Source of the DNA: Candidatus Dependentiae bacterium
GTDB taxonomy: Bacteria; Babelota; Babeliae; Babelales; UBA12411
Direction: 5' to 3'
Assembly (NCBI GenBank): GCA_003511165.1
Contig: DOJW01000008.1
Span: forward strand, 1-64,000
DNA length: 64,000 bases
Shown piece after piece: positions 45,115 to 54,325 of the stretch; the stretch's first letter is position 1; each line of letters starts with the position of its first letter. The notes under the pieces are model-generated. The model was not told the DNA's origin. It worked only from the letters and a program-made list of their open reading frames with translations, and did no database searches. A program made the position numbers and the translations under genes.

Positions 45115-45966
45115 ATGAAAAACATTTTACTTGGTGCTCATGTTTCAATCACTGGAGGATTTGACAAAGCAATACTACGTGGTGAAGAGATAGGCTGTAC
45201 TGCTATACAAATTTTCTTAAAAAGCAGCCGGACATGGCATGCTAAAAAATTAACCTTACAAGAAATCGAATCTTTCAAAGCAGCTCAAAAAAATTCTTCC
45301 ATTAAAATTGTAGTCGCTCATTGTTCGTATCTCATAAATATAGCATCTAGCTCAAATGATACCGAGCAAAAATCAGTAAAAGCATTAAAACAAGAATTAG
45401 AGATTTGTAATGAATTAGGAGTTCCATATCTTGTTCTACATCCAGGATCACATTTAAAAGCAGGTGAAGATGTAGGAATCGAAAAAATTGCAAAAAATTT
45501 GGATGCTGTTTTAGAAAACTGCGATGGGAAAACTATGATCCTTTTAGAAATAATGGCGGGACAAGGAACAAATATCGGTTACAAATTTGAGCAATTAAAA
45601 CAAATTCGCCATTTATGCAAACATAAAAATAAAGTTGGAATATGCTTTGATACGTGTCACGCTTTTTCCGCAGGATACGATATCAGTACTCCTAAATCAT
45701 ATGAAAAAGTTTGGGAAGAATTTGATAAAATCTTAGGTTTAAAAAATTTAAAAGCTATTCATCTAAACGATTCAAAATCTCCATGTGGATCCAAGGTTGA
45801 TCGACATGAAAATATTGGAAATGGAACCATCCCGCTAAAAACTTTTGAATTAATTATGAACGACAAACGATTTTCCGATATTCCTAAAATTTTAGAAACA
45901 CCAGAAACCTCAAGCGGCGATAATTACCCCAAAGAGATTAAACTTTTAAAAAGCTTAATAAAATAG
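45115..45966 (+). CDS. nfo: endonuclease IV (AP endonuclease)
   Basis: Zinc-dependent base-excision repair nuclease that cleaves 5' of abasic sites. The 283 residues hold LGAHVSITGGFDKAI, FLKSSRTWHAKKL, AHCSYLINIAS, LHPGSHLKAGED, LLEIMAGQGTNIG, GICFDTCHAFSAGYDI, HLNDSKSPCGSKVDRHENIGNG and ILETPE, covering the metal ligands. The ATG at 45115 has AAGGA 4 nt upstream; the in-frame start at 44989 lies inside the previous gene. Its last 29 bp overlap the convergent MFS gene. Confidence 0.95.
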   Translation: MKNILLGAHVSITGGFDKAILRGEEIGCTAIQIFLKSSRTWHAKKLTLQEIESFKAAQKNSSIKIVVAHCSYLINIASSSNDTEQKSVKALKQELEICNELGVPYLVLHPGSHLKAGEDVGIEKIAKNLDAVLENCDGKTMILLEIMAGQGTNIGYKFEQLKQIRHLCKHKNKVGICFDTCHAFSAGYDISTPKSYEKVWEEFDKILGLKNLKAIHLNDSKSPCGSKVDRHENIGNGTIPLKTFELIMNDKRFSDIPKILETPETSSGDNYPKEIKLLKSLIK

Positions 45967-47101
45967 CAGCAAATAAACTAACAATCGTGGCAAAAACAAA
46001 AGGTATTTGCGGGCTAAAACTCCACAAAACTCCAGCAAACACACTTCCTGCTAAAGTTGCAAGACCAACTATGGTATGAAACAAACCAAGAGCTGATGCT
46101 TGCGAACCTTTTGAAGCCAAATTCGAAACCATAGCGCGCTGATTGCTATTAACAATGGCGCAAAATATACCATATAAAACAAATACTAAAACAAAAGCAA
46201 TAATCGATTTAGCAATTATAGTAAGTAAAGCAGTTAAACTGAAAATTAAATACCCCCAAATGAGTATTTTTTTCTGACCAATTTTATCCGCAAATATGCC
46301 AAGCGGATAAGCAAAAAAGGAATAAAAAACGTTATACAAAACATAAAGTAACATCACTATCGCAAAAGATAACTGCTCAGAAACAATTCCAGTACTAATC
46401 AAAAAAGTTTGTGCTTTCAAAATAAAAAACATGTAGCTGAAATTTGCAAAAGCAAAAACAGTTGAAATAAAAATGAAAAGTTTTAATTCTTTAGATAAAT
46501 TTACAAAAAATTTAAAATTCGCAGGTCTTTTCTCAACCTCAGGTTCACTTACAAACTTCAATGGAATAAGCGACAAAAACGAAATCATAGCTGCAATAAA
46601 AATTATAAATTTAAAACTAAGTCCCCATATCCAAAAAAGCAAAAGTGCACAAAGCGACCCAAAAATAGCACCCGCCGTATCAAACGCTCTATGAAATCCA
46701 AACCCCTTTCCCCTTTGATTTGGCATCGACTGCGAAATTATAGAATCTGACGGAGCAGTTCTAATTCCCTTACCAATACGCTCAGAAGTAGAACAAATTA
46801 ATGCACTGGTCCAACTCGAAGAAAAGGCCAAAAGAAGTTTAAAAATATTAGAAATGGAATATCCCCAAAAAAGAAATATTTTTTTCTTACCGATTTTATC
46901 AGATAAATAGCCGCCAAAAAATTTTAAAATATTAGCAAGCCCATCTCTCGCCCCCCCGACAAAACCTATAGCAATACTTCCAGCTCCAAGTGATTTTAAA
47001 AATAGAGGTAAAATAGGAATGATCATTTCGCTGCTTAAATCATTTAAAAAGCTTGCAATACTAAGCCAAAATATATTTTTATTAATTTTAAAAAATTTCA
47101 T
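45938..47101 (-). CDS. MFS transporter
   Basis: A 387-residue protein with about 12 membrane segments. The MFS loop 2-3 motif is present (GYLSDKIGKKKIFLFWG), and its second-half counterpart is PLGIFADKIGQKKILIWG. GKGIRTAPSDSIISQS and GFHRAFDTAGAIFGSL are typical of a subgroup of bacterial MFS permeases of unknown substrate. Its 3' end overlaps nfo by 29 bp. Confidence 0.9.
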   Translation of the reverse strand: MKFFKINKNIFWLSIASFLNDLSSEMIIPILPLFLKSLGAGSIAIGFVGGARDGLANILKFFGGYLSDKIGKKKIFLFWGYSISNIFKLLLAFSSSWTSALICSTSERIGKGIRTAPSDSIISQSMPNQRGKGFGFHRAFDTAGAIFGSLCALLLFWIWGLSFKFIIFIAAMISFLSLIPLKFVSEPEVEKRPANFKFFVNLSKELKLFIFISTVFAFANFSYMFFILKAQTFLISTGIVSEQLSFAIVMLLYVLYNVFYSFFAYPLGIFADKIGQKKILIWGYLIFSLTALLTIIAKSIIAFVLVFVLYGIFCAIVNSNQRAMVSNLASKGSQASALGLFHTIVGLATLAGSVFAGVLWSFSPQIPFVFATIVSLFAAILLSFLKV

Positions 47102-47116
47102 TTTTATACCTAAAAC

Positions 47117-47145
47117 AACAAACGGCGCTAAAAGCGCCGTTTGTT
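47117..47145 (-). terminator. intrinsic terminator (minus strand)
   Basis: AACAAACGGCGCT (47117-47129) pairs with AGCGCCGTTTGTT (47133-47145) around a 3-nt loop. On the minus strand it is followed by GTTTTA. It lies 19 bp past the ferritin-like gene pair and upstream of the MFS gene. Confidence 0.75.
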
Positions 47146-47163
47146 TATGATTTTCAACTATTT

Positions 47164-47727
47164 TTAATGCTGAACTAGTTCAAGTAAATTTTGTAATTCC
47201 GTGATGTGACTGTTTTGCATATCTGATATTTCTTGAATTATTTTTAATACCTCAACATCTTTAGTTCCTATAAAATCTGTAATTTCTTTGAAAAATTCCA
47301 CTGCACATTTTTCACGTTTTATCGCTTGCTCTAATAAATTTTTCGTAGAAGTATCTATAGGCGCGCTATAACCACATTTTGATATTTCATACCAAATTTT
47401 TGGTTCAAGAGGTAGATTGCCTTCAAATAATAATATTTTATCAACAATTTTGTTTGCGTTATTAAACTCATCATCAGAATATTTTGTAAACAAAGCTGAA
47501 ACCTCTTTGCTCATTGGACCTTTTGCTAGCTTTGATCCTAGCCAATACTGGTAATTAGCAAACCATTCATCAGCTAGCACCTTATTCAAAAGTTCTACCG
47601 CCTTTGTTTGTTCTGCTTTAGACAAACCTTTTTTGGATAAATAAAAAAAAGCGCCTCCAAGTAAAAATAATCCTAAAATTCCACCCCAAATCCACTTACT
47701 ATTTCCTTTTTTATTTATTTTTTGCAT
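47164..47727 (-). CDS. membrane-anchored ferritin-like paralogue with altered metal site
   Basis: A 187-residue protein with an N-terminal membrane segment (residues 13-31) and a ferritin-like four-helix domain. It aligns along its length with the upstream neighbour (LADEW, YQYW, GPM, LEPK-WYE, CGY-P, CA-E). Glu54, Glu87, Glu139 and His174 are kept. The His of the DExxH motif is Asn90, and the Glu of the last helix is Gln171. Loss of two of six diiron ligands suggests weak or no oxidase activity. It overlaps the upstream gene by 13 bp. Confidence 0.75.
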   Translation of the reverse strand: MQKINKKGNSKWIWGGILGLFLLGGAFFYLSKKGLSKAEQTKAVELLNKVLADEWFANYQYWLGSKLAKGPMSKEVSALFTKYSDDEFNNANKIVDKILLFEGNLPLEPKIWYEISKCGYSAPIDTSTKNLLEQAIKREKCAVEFFKEITDFIGTKDVEVLKIIQEISDMQNSHITELQNLLELVQH

Positions 47728-48224
47728 TTTACATTCCTTTCTAAATATTCCAAATCTTCAAACAAATTTTGCAAATCTTCTTCATGCACAACTTCATCAG
47801 CCAAAATAGAGTGTATCATAAAATGAGTTACAGAATCCTTTTCGCGAGTTATTTCAAGTAGTTTATTATAAGTTTCTATAGCACACTGCTCACCCTCAAT
47901 ATTTTGTTTAACAACGATTTTTATATAAAAATCTTTTGGAACTGCATAACCACAATTTGTTGCTTCATACCATTTTTTTGGCTCCAAAATAGGAACTCCG
48001 CCCAATTGAATAATTCGATCCGCAATCATACCTGCATGTCTTAATTCATCGGTAGCATGTTGCACCATTTCAGCAATTGCGTCACTTCGCATAGGGCCTT
48101 CAACTACTTTTGCTCCTATCCAATATTGATAATATGCAAGCCATTCATCAGCCAAAGCTTTATTAAGCAAATCAATTAATTTTTTTACATCGATTTTAAC
48201 AATCTCTTTTGCCTTTTTTCCCAT
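47715..48224 (-). CDS. ferritin-like (bacterioferritin/Dps-type fold) protein
   Basis: A 169-residue cytoplasmic protein with a four-helix diiron site: Glu27 (LADEW), Glu60 and His63 (TDELRH), Glu112 (GEQCA), Glu144 and His147 (ADEVVH). This is a full set of two ExxH-type motifs plus single Glu ligands, as in bacterioferritin-like oxidases. The ATG at 48224 has AAGGAG 5 nt upstream, and the in-frame start at 48245 is before it. The likely role is iron storage or oxidative protection. It is followed by a membrane-anchored paralogue in the same operon. Confidence 0.82.
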   Translation of the reverse strand: MGKKAKEIVKIDVKKLIDLLNKALADEWLAYYQYWIGAKVVEGPMRSDAIAEMVQHATDELRHAGMIADRIIQLGGVPILEPKKWYEATNCGYAVPKDFYIKIVVKQNIEGEQCAIETYNKLLEITREKDSVTHFMIHSILADEVVHEEDLQNLFEDLEYLERNVKCKK

Positions 48225-48567
48225 AAAATCTCCTTTTAAAAACACACATTCTCAAAACTCAACAAAGCAATCTTAGCAAACATTAACAAAAAACATCAGA
48301 TTTCAAAAAATCTGTAAACATTCTCATTTAAAAATAAATAGTTATAAAACTAAACAAATCAGTTTTTTTATAAAAATTATCAGTTTTTTATAAAATCAAA
48401 TTTTAATAATTTTATAGTTTTTCAAGCTTTTAAAATTAAAAAACTCCAATTTTAATAATATTTAAATAAATTTATATTTACCATTTGTATTTAACGGCGC
48501 AATGGTTTATATTTATATTAATTATAATTGTAACCTTTTTAAAAATTATTTCTCAAGGAGAATTAAT
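48225..48567. other. 343-bp very AT-rich spacer between ferritin-like and ankyrin genes
   Basis: It should hold the promoters of both divergent genes. A 20-bp-spaced direct repeat of ATCAGTTTTTTATAAAA occurs near 48359 and 48379, and a small hairpin (CAGATTTcaaaaAATCTG) near 48297. No gene is visible. Confidence 0.5.
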
Positions 48568-49356
48568 ATGAATTTATTCAAAAAAACAGCTTTAGTCGGA
48601 TTATTATTGTCATCAACAAGTTTAATACATGCCCTTTCAGAGCTTGATGAAAATTTGTTGTTTGCAGCAGCAAGAGGTGATGTCCAAGAAGTTCGAGCTT
48701 CATTGACCAAAAAAGCAAATGTAAAAGCCAAAGGATATGAGAATTATACGGCATTACTGCGCGCAACCCGAAATGATAGAACCGAATGTGCTTTAATTTT
48801 AATAGAAGCAGAGTCTGACGTTAATGCTCAAACAAAAAATATGACTGATACTAGCGCTGCAAGAATTGGTATCTATACCGTTTATGGAGAATATGCCCCT
48901 TTACATTTTGCAGCAATGAACGGAAATGCCCGTTTAATAAATGCCTTAATAAAAAAAGATGCAAATGTGAATGTCCAAGATGCAAATGGTAATACTCCAT
49001 TGCATTATGCAGCACAAAAAGGATATGTAAATTGTATAAATAAATTATTAAACGCTGGAGCTAAAATAAATATTAAAAATAATAATAAAAATACAGCTTT
49101 AATGGAAGCCGCAAAAGCGGGGCAACCTGATAGCATAGAAGCATTTTTAACATTATGGAAAGATAACAAAATTCAATTAAGCGAAAAAGAACTCAAAGCA
49201 GCATTTGCTCTCGCAACACCAGAATGTAAAACAGTATTTGCACGATATGGAATAACAAATATTAAAAATCCAAAAGGAATTCCTTTGCAAAAAGAAATTC
49301 CTTTGCAAAGAATTAGACATTACAACCTTGATGAAGAAAATCCTAAAACAAAATAA
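48568..49356 (+). CDS. exported ankyrin-repeat protein
   Basis: A 262-residue protein with a signal peptide (residues 1-23, cleavage near HA). Ankyrin units follow (ENLLFAAARGDVQEVRASL, YTALLRATRNDR, APLHFAAMNGNARLINAL, NTPLHYAAQKGYVNCINKLL, NTALMEAAKAGQPDSIEAF). Such proteins in intracellular bacteria bind host proteins; a host target is inferred only. The C-terminal tail has a short duplication, IPLQKEIPLQR. The ATG at 48568 follows AAGGAG by 7 nt; the in-frame start at 48502 is rejected. Confidence 0.88.
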   Translation: MNLFKKTALVGLLLSSTSLIHALSELDENLLFAAARGDVQEVRASLTKKANVKAKGYENYTALLRATRNDRTECALILIEAESDVNAQTKNMTDTSAARIGIYTVYGEYAPLHFAAMNGNARLINALIKKDANVNVQDANGNTPLHYAAQKGYVNCINKLLNAGAKINIKNNNKNTALMEAAKAGQPDSIEAFLTLWKDNKIQLSEKELKAAFALATPECKTVFARYGITNIKNPKGIPLQKEIPLQRIRHYNLDEENPKTK

Positions 49357-49370
49357 AATACAAAGAAATA

Positions 49371-49400
49371 AAAAAGGGTGGAATTTTTCCACCCTTTTTT
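49371..49400. terminator. bidirectional intrinsic terminator
   Basis: AAAAAGGGTGGAA (49371-49383) pairs with TTCCACCCTTTTT (49387-49399) around TTT. It lies between convergent ankyrin and ppsA genes, with a T-run on either strand. Confidence 0.9.
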
Positions 49401-49404
49401 GTTT

Positions 49405-51798
49405 TTAGCCTTTACCAATTTCACTAATAGTTTTTAAAACTGAATCTGGATTTAGCGAAATAGAGTCAATTTTTAGGTCTATCAAAAATTTAGCAATTTC
49501 TGGATAATCGGACGGCGCTTGTCCACAAATTCCAATAGGTTTCCTAGCCTTATGCGCACCTTCGATTGCCATTTGAATCATTTTCTTAACTGCTGCATTT
49601 CGTTCATCAAAAATGGGTGCTACAAGATTTGAATCGCGATCAACCGCCAAAGTAAGTTGTGTAAGATCGTTAGATCCAATTGAAAACCCGTCAAAAACTT
49701 TTGCAAACTCGTCTATCAAAATCACATTCGATGGAATTTCGCACATCATAATAATCTGCAAACCATTTTCACCTTGCACAAGTCCATAAGACTTCATCAA
49801 ATCGATTACTTTTTTACCTTCATTTACCGTTCGCACAAAAGGTATCATAATTTTCATATTTGTAAGCCCCATTTCCTGCAAAACTTTCTTCATTGCAAGG
49901 CATTCAAGCACAAAAGCATCTTTGTACATCTCGTGGTAATATCTTGACGCTCCACGAAAACCAATCATCGGATTTTCTTCGACCGGTTCAAAATATTCAC
50001 CAGCTATCAGCTGCCTATATTCATTACTTTTAAAATCTGAAAGACGAACAACAACTGGTTTTGGATAAAATGCAGCAACGATCGTTCCAACTTCTTGTGC
50101 AAGTTTATCAATAAAATATTGTTTTTTATCCGCATAATCTATCGTTAACTCTTCAATCAAATCTCTAACTTTTTTATCGATTACTTTTTGCGGATGAACA
50201 AGCGCCATCGGATGAATTTTCACTGAACTATTAATAATAAATTCTAAACGCGCAAGACCAACACCATCATTTGGAATTTGTGCAAAAGAAAATGCTTCAT
50301 CAGGATTTCCAACATTCATCAAAAACTTAGTTTGCATTTCAGGAAGCTTTGCAACTTTAATCGTATTTTTTTTGAAAGGGAATACTCCATCATAAACATA
50401 CCCCACTTCACCACTACTACAATCCATAGTTATTTCTTGTCCATCTTTTATAACTTGTGTTGCATTTGCGCTACCAACTATTGCAGCAATACCTAATTCG
50501 CGACTAACTATAGCAGCATGACATGTTCGACCTCCACGATTAGTAATTATTCCGCCAGCAATTTTCATGATAGGTACCCAATCCGGATCGGTCATGTCAG
50601 TGATCAAAATCTCACCGCTCTGAAGTTTCGCCATATCTTTTATATTTTTGATGATCCTAGCTTTTCCTATTACTATTTTTTGGCCAACACCTTTTCCAGC
50701 GGTTAAAACTTTTGCTTTTTTTCGCACATTATCTTCAAAGCGATACTCATCATAAGTGGTTGCATTTTGCTTTAAAGAATGAACAGTTTCCGGGCGCGCT
50801 TGAAGAATATATAATTTGCCATCGATTGCATCTTTACCCCACTCTATATCCATAGGTGTCCATTTACCTTTGAGGTCAGAATAATATTCTTCGATGATCA
50901 AAGCTTGCTGCGCAAGGTAAAGAGCTTCGTCGTCAGAAATTGAAAATTTAATTTGATCACATTTTGGAACAGAAACATTTTTTACAACCTTCTGCCACCA
51001 TCCACCATAAATAAGTTTGAAGAGTTTACTACCAACTCTTTTTTTGAGCAGAGGTTTAAAACCAAGTTTCAAAGTAGGTTTATGAATATAAAACTCATCA
51101 GGATTTACAGAACCTTGCACAACGTTTTCACCAAGACCATAAGAAGATGTTACAAAAATAACATCGTGAAAACCGGTCTCAGTATCAAGCGTAAAAATTA
51201 CACCCGAGCTTGCACCATCAGAACGCACCATTTTTTGCACACCTATCGAAAGAGCAACAGACATATGATCAAAACCATGTTCAATTCGATATGCAATCGC
51301 GCGATCTGTGAAAAGTGAAGCAAATGCTTTTATACAACTTTCTAGCAAATTTTTATGTGAATGAATATTCAAAAAGGTTTCTTGTTGCCCTGCAAAAGAT
51401 GCTTCAGGCAAATCTTCCGCCGTTGCGGACGAACGAACTGCAACATCGCAGTTTTTACCATAACGCTTTTCTAACTTTTCATAAGCGATTATTACTTCAT
51501 TTTCTATTTCGTTTGGAATTTTCCCATAGGCAACCATTTTACGAATTTCTGCACCAATTCGCCTAAAATTTTTTAAATCGTGAATATCGATTTCAGAAAG
51601 CAAATTTTTTATTTTCTGTTCTAACAAATTAAACTTAATAAAATCTCTGTAAGCTTGAGCCGTAATCGCAAAACCAGAAGGAATCAAAATACCTTTACTA
51701 GTAAGAGCAGAAATCATTTCACCGAGTGATGCGTTTTTACCTCCAACAATCGGTAAATCTTTTAATCTAATATCTTCAAAAGGAATTATGTATTTCAT
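49405..51798 (-). CDS. ppsA: phosphoenolpyruvate synthase (pyruvate, water dikinase)
   Basis: Converts pyruvate, ATP and water to PEP, AMP and phosphate. The N-terminal ATP-grasp domain has GGKNASLGEMI, AVRSSATAEDLPEASFAGQQETFLN and ILQARPETV. The swivelling domain carries the phospho-His in GGRTCHAAIVSREL near residue 415. The C-terminal TIM barrel has GFRGASRYYH, CEIPSNVILIDEFA, GFSIGSNDLTQLTL and GICGQAPSDYP. Length 797 residues is normal for PpsA. Confidence 0.96.
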   Translation of the reverse strand: MKYIIPFEDIRLKDLPIVGGKNASLGEMISALTSKGILIPSGFAITAQAYRDFIKFNLLEQKIKNLLSEIDIHDLKNFRRIGAEIRKMVAYGKIPNEIENEVIIAYEKLEKRYGKNCDVAVRSSATAEDLPEASFAGQQETFLNIHSHKNLLESCIKAFASLFTDRAIAYRIEHGFDHMSVALSIGVQKMVRSDGASSGVIFTLDTETGFHDVIFVTSSYGLGENVVQGSVNPDEFYIHKPTLKLGFKPLLKKRVGSKLFKLIYGGWWQKVVKNVSVPKCDQIKFSISDDEALYLAQQALIIEEYYSDLKGKWTPMDIEWGKDAIDGKLYILQARPETVHSLKQNATTYDEYRFEDNVRKKAKVLTAGKGVGQKIVIGKARIIKNIKDMAKLQSGEILITDMTDPDWVPIMKIAGGIITNRGGRTCHAAIVSRELGIAAIVGSANATQVIKDGQEITMDCSSGEVGYVYDGVFPFKKNTIKVAKLPEMQTKFLMNVGNPDEAFSFAQIPNDGVGLARLEFIINSSVKIHPMALVHPQKVIDKKVRDLIEELTIDYADKKQYFIDKLAQEVGTIVAAFYPKPVVVRLSDFKSNEYRQLIAGEYFEPVEENPMIGFRGASRYYHEMYKDAFVLECLAMKKVLQEMGLTNMKIMIPFVRTVNEGKKVIDLMKSYGLVQGENGLQIIMMCEIPSNVILIDEFAKVFDGFSIGSNDLTQLTLAVDRDSNLVAPIFDERNAAVKKMIQMAIEGAHKARKPIGICGQAPSDYPEIAKFLIDLKIDSISLNPDSVLKTISEIGKG

Positions 51799-51891
51799 AA
51801 ATTTCCTAAAAATAATTTTTTATTCATAAAAACATGATAATATTTCATGTAAATTAAAAACGTCCAACAAACACAGAAGCTATCATTACAT

Positions 51892-52959
51892 ATGATGAAA
51901 AATGAATCAAATAAGCAGATTTTATTCATAGTTTACGATGGAATTCACAACTCTGTTTTTCAAAGCCAGGTAATCGATCCAATTTTAAAAAGATTGCATC
52001 AAAACCCAAATTTAAAAATTACACTTTTATCTTTCGAAAAAAAAATACCTACAGAAAATGAACTTCTAAAAATAAACAAACTTCATCCCAATTTAAATTT
52101 AATTATAAAAAAAAGATTTCCATTCATAGGCAAAATCAGCTTTTTTCTTCCTATAAAAAACCTCTGTATTTTTTTAAAACAAAATTACTTCGATGAAATA
52201 ATTGCTCGTGGACCGCTAGCTGGATATGTTGCTATTAAAACTATGCAAAAAATAAACAAATATAATCTAAAACTAACCGTTCAGGCACGCGGGCTTGGGG
52301 CTGAAGAATATCGATTTTCAAACGAATATTCACCGTCCCAAAATATTCTAAAAAAATTAATGTTCAGAATAATTTACAAAAAATTAAAAAATCTTGAGTT
52401 TGCAACTTATTGCAGAAAAGATTATCTATCAAAATTTGAAATCGAATCTGTAAGCGAAGCTCTAAAAGAATATTTGATAACAGAATTCAAAGCTGACAAA
52501 AATAAAATAACAATAGCCGCACTCGATATTCCACAAAAATTATCTACTGTCGAAATAAAAACATACCGGCAAGCTATTCGCAGTGAACTGCAAATACCAC
52601 AAGAAGCCGCAGTTTATTGTTATAGCGGTTCAGCAAGACCTTGGCAGTGCATAGAAGAATCAATCGAATATTTTAAAAAAGAACATGAAAAAAACAAAAA
52701 TATTTTTCTACTAATCTACTCCCAAGATGAAGAAACAATTAAAAAAATTGCAAGGCAAAAAGGGCTAGATAACTCTTGTTACAAAATAAAATTTATTAAA
52801 TCACAAGACTTGATTCGATATTTATCAGCAGCTGATTTTGGAATACTTTTTAGAAAAAAAGATATTATCAATTATGTAAGTCGGCCAACTAAATTGCTCG
52901 AATACAACTCAGCTGGCCTAAAAATCATTCACAATCAAACTGTTGCTTTATTAAAATAG
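51892..52959 (+). CDS. glycosyltransferase-like protein (GT-B fold, GT4-like)
   Basis: A 355-residue protein without signal peptide. The N-terminal half begins as a Rossmann-like strand (KQILFIVYDGIHNSVFQSQVIDPIL). The C-terminal half has AVYCYSGSARPWQCIEES, YKIKFIKSQDLIRYLSAADFGILFRKK and YVSRPTKLLEYNSAGLKII, which follow the usual nucleotide-sugar binding region of GT4 enzymes. An early stop after the last helix makes it slightly short. Two ATG codons lie in tandem at 51892 and 51895. Role in the surface glycan is likely but not shown. Confidence 0.7.
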   Translation: MMKNESNKQILFIVYDGIHNSVFQSQVIDPILKRLHQNPNLKITLLSFEKKIPTENELLKINKLHPNLNLIIKKRFPFIGKISFFLPIKNLCIFLKQNYFDEIIARGPLAGYVAIKTMQKINKYNLKLTVQARGLGAEEYRFSNEYSPSQNILKKLMFRIIYKKLKNLEFATYCRKDYLSKFEIESVSEALKEYLITEFKADKNKITIAALDIPQKLSTVEIKTYRQAIRSELQIPQEAAVYCYSGSARPWQCIEESIEYFKKEHEKNKNIFLLIYSQDEETIKKIARQKGLDNSCYKIKFIKSQDLIRYLSAADFGILFRKKDIINYVSRPTKLLEYNSAGLKIIHNQTVALLK

Positions 52960-52964
52960 TAAAA

Positions 52965-53504
52965 TTATCCAGCTGCTGCATAATAAACATATTCTAAACT
53001 CACAATATCCGCTTCTATGTTTTTTAAATTTTGCAAAAATTTTTCAACAAAAGCTCTAAGATTTTCATCTGAATATTTACCTGCTCTCAAATTATCTGTC
53101 AATAATTGATCCAAACCCAACACCGCTGAATTTAAATTCGTCAATTCTAATCTACCTTCACGACCTATACGACTTCGACAAAATGCTATTCCCTTTTTGA
53201 ATCTACAAAAGTTACCCAAAAAATGCATACTATAAACTATAAAACGTAGATTTTTACGCGCTTCACGCTTTCCTTGAATATTTAAATCAAATGTTGAAGA
53301 AATTTCAAGACAAATAGCTTTATACTCTATTTTAAATTCTTTACATATTTCATCAGTTGGCTCAACATTCAAAAACTGATAATTATTAATAATCAACGAA
53401 TATTTACATATAAAATTATCAACTTTTTCTTTTGTCCCAGTACAAAAAACTGCCGTATTAATTGCTAAATAAAAAATTAAAAACCAAAACAATTTCTTTA
53501 ACAT
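52965..53504 (-). CDS. small exported protein of unknown function
   Basis: A 179-residue protein with a signal peptide (residues 1-21, ending AVFC). The rest is helical and Cys-containing (about six Cys), with no recognised domain. It ends YVYYAAAG. It is the last of three small exported-protein genes in a row on this strand. GGGTGGGAT precedes the ATG. Confidence 0.7.
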   Translation of the reverse strand: MLKKLFWFLIFYLAINTAVFCTGTKEKVDNFICKYSLIINNYQFLNVEPTDEICKEFKIEYKAICLEISSTFDLNIQGKREARKNLRFIVYSMHFLGNFCRFKKGIAFCRSRIGREGRLELTNLNSAVLGLDQLLTDNLRAGKYSDENLRAFVEKFLQNLKNIEADIVSLEYVYYAAAG

Positions 53505-53518
53505 ATCCCACCCCTTAA

Positions 53519-53550
53519 CAAAAAAAGACCTACTAAAAAATTAGCAGGTC
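53519..53550 (-). terminator. intrinsic terminator (minus strand)
   Basis: GACCTACTAA (53527-53536) pairs with TTAGCAGGTC (53541-53550) with one mismatch. On the minus strand it ends in seven Ts. It closes the 53604-53936 gene. Confidence 0.8.
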
Positions 53551-53603
53551 TACACATTTAATAGCAATTAAGTGATAAAAACTAATATTATTTTGAAATT
53601 AAA

Positions 53604-53936
53604 CTAAATTTTTTCCCAATCGCCATCATCATTTTCCGGGTCTTCTTGCTTTTTAGAACACCCCATCAAATCTGCATAAATTTCTCGTGCAAAATCCAAT
53701 GTAATTTGCATCTGAGCTTTTAATTCAGAACGCCAATAAGGATCTTTTAATAGAGGTGCAATAAAAGTTATTAAATTCAAAGCTTTTATTTTAATCTGAT
53801 CTGTATTTTTTGTTGCATTAATATCAATTAGTTCCCGGCGAAGCCTCCAATAATTTTTAACATCATCTTCAGTTACTGCAGAAACCATTCCTAAATATAA
53901 ACTAAAAAATAAAAATAAAACCAATTTCTTAATCAT
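53604..53936 (-). CDS. small exported protein of unknown function
   Basis: A 110-residue protein with a signal peptide (residues 1-20, ending VSA). The mature part is helical and charged and ends in an acidic tail (DPENDDGDWEKI). A single Cys lies near the tail. No family is recognised. It is 35 bp downstream of another small exported-protein gene. Confidence 0.7.
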   Translation of the reverse strand: MIKKLVLFLFFSLYLGMVSAVTEDDVKNYWRLRRELIDINATKNTDQIKIKALNLITFIAPLLKDPYWRSELKAQMQITLDFAREIYADLMGCSKKQEDPENDDGDWEKI

Positions 53937-53971
53937 TTAAAATTCCCATTAAATTTTAACAAGTTGCATCT

Positions 53972-54307
53972 TTAATATCCTAATATTTTAGAACTAGCGG
54001 TTTGTTGTATTTCAGCTAAAACAGTTGAATAATCTTTTTGTAATTCTTCTGGATATGCTTTTAAGTCTAAGACTAAAGAATTTAAATATTTCCAAAAATC
54101 TATTGTTACTTCATTTTGTTTACAATAAACATAAAACCGCAATGCTTCGCCAAATAATGAACTAAAATATTTAGTAAGATCTTCTCTTAAATATGCACCC
54201 TGGTGATTTAAACCACCACCAACTACTAGATCATCATATTCGCCTAATGCATTCAATACACCAAAACTAGAAACAAAAAACATTCCCAAAATAAATTTCT
54301 TAAACAT
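53972..54307 (-). CDS. small exported protein of unknown function
   Basis: A 111-residue protein with a signal peptide (residues 1-21, ending NALG). The mature part is helical. LTKYFSSLFGEALRFYVYC and a later LNSLVLDLKAYPEELQKDYSTVLAEI give an amphipathic helix pair similar in layout to its two downstream neighbours. It starts 18 bp after the nupC stop and may share that transcript. Confidence 0.7.
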   Translation of the reverse strand: MFKKFILGMFFVSSFGVLNALGEYDDLVVGGGLNHQGAYLREDLTKYFSSLFGEALRFYVYCKQNEVTIDFWKYLNSLVLDLKAYPEELQKDYSTVLAEIQQTASSKILGY

Positions 54308-54325
54308 AATAAAACTCCAAAATAT

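Noticed and set aside
48359..48395. Short direct repeats ATCAGTTTTTTATAAAA
   Set aside because: Low-complexity AT-rich sequence; two copies only and no link to a gene feature.
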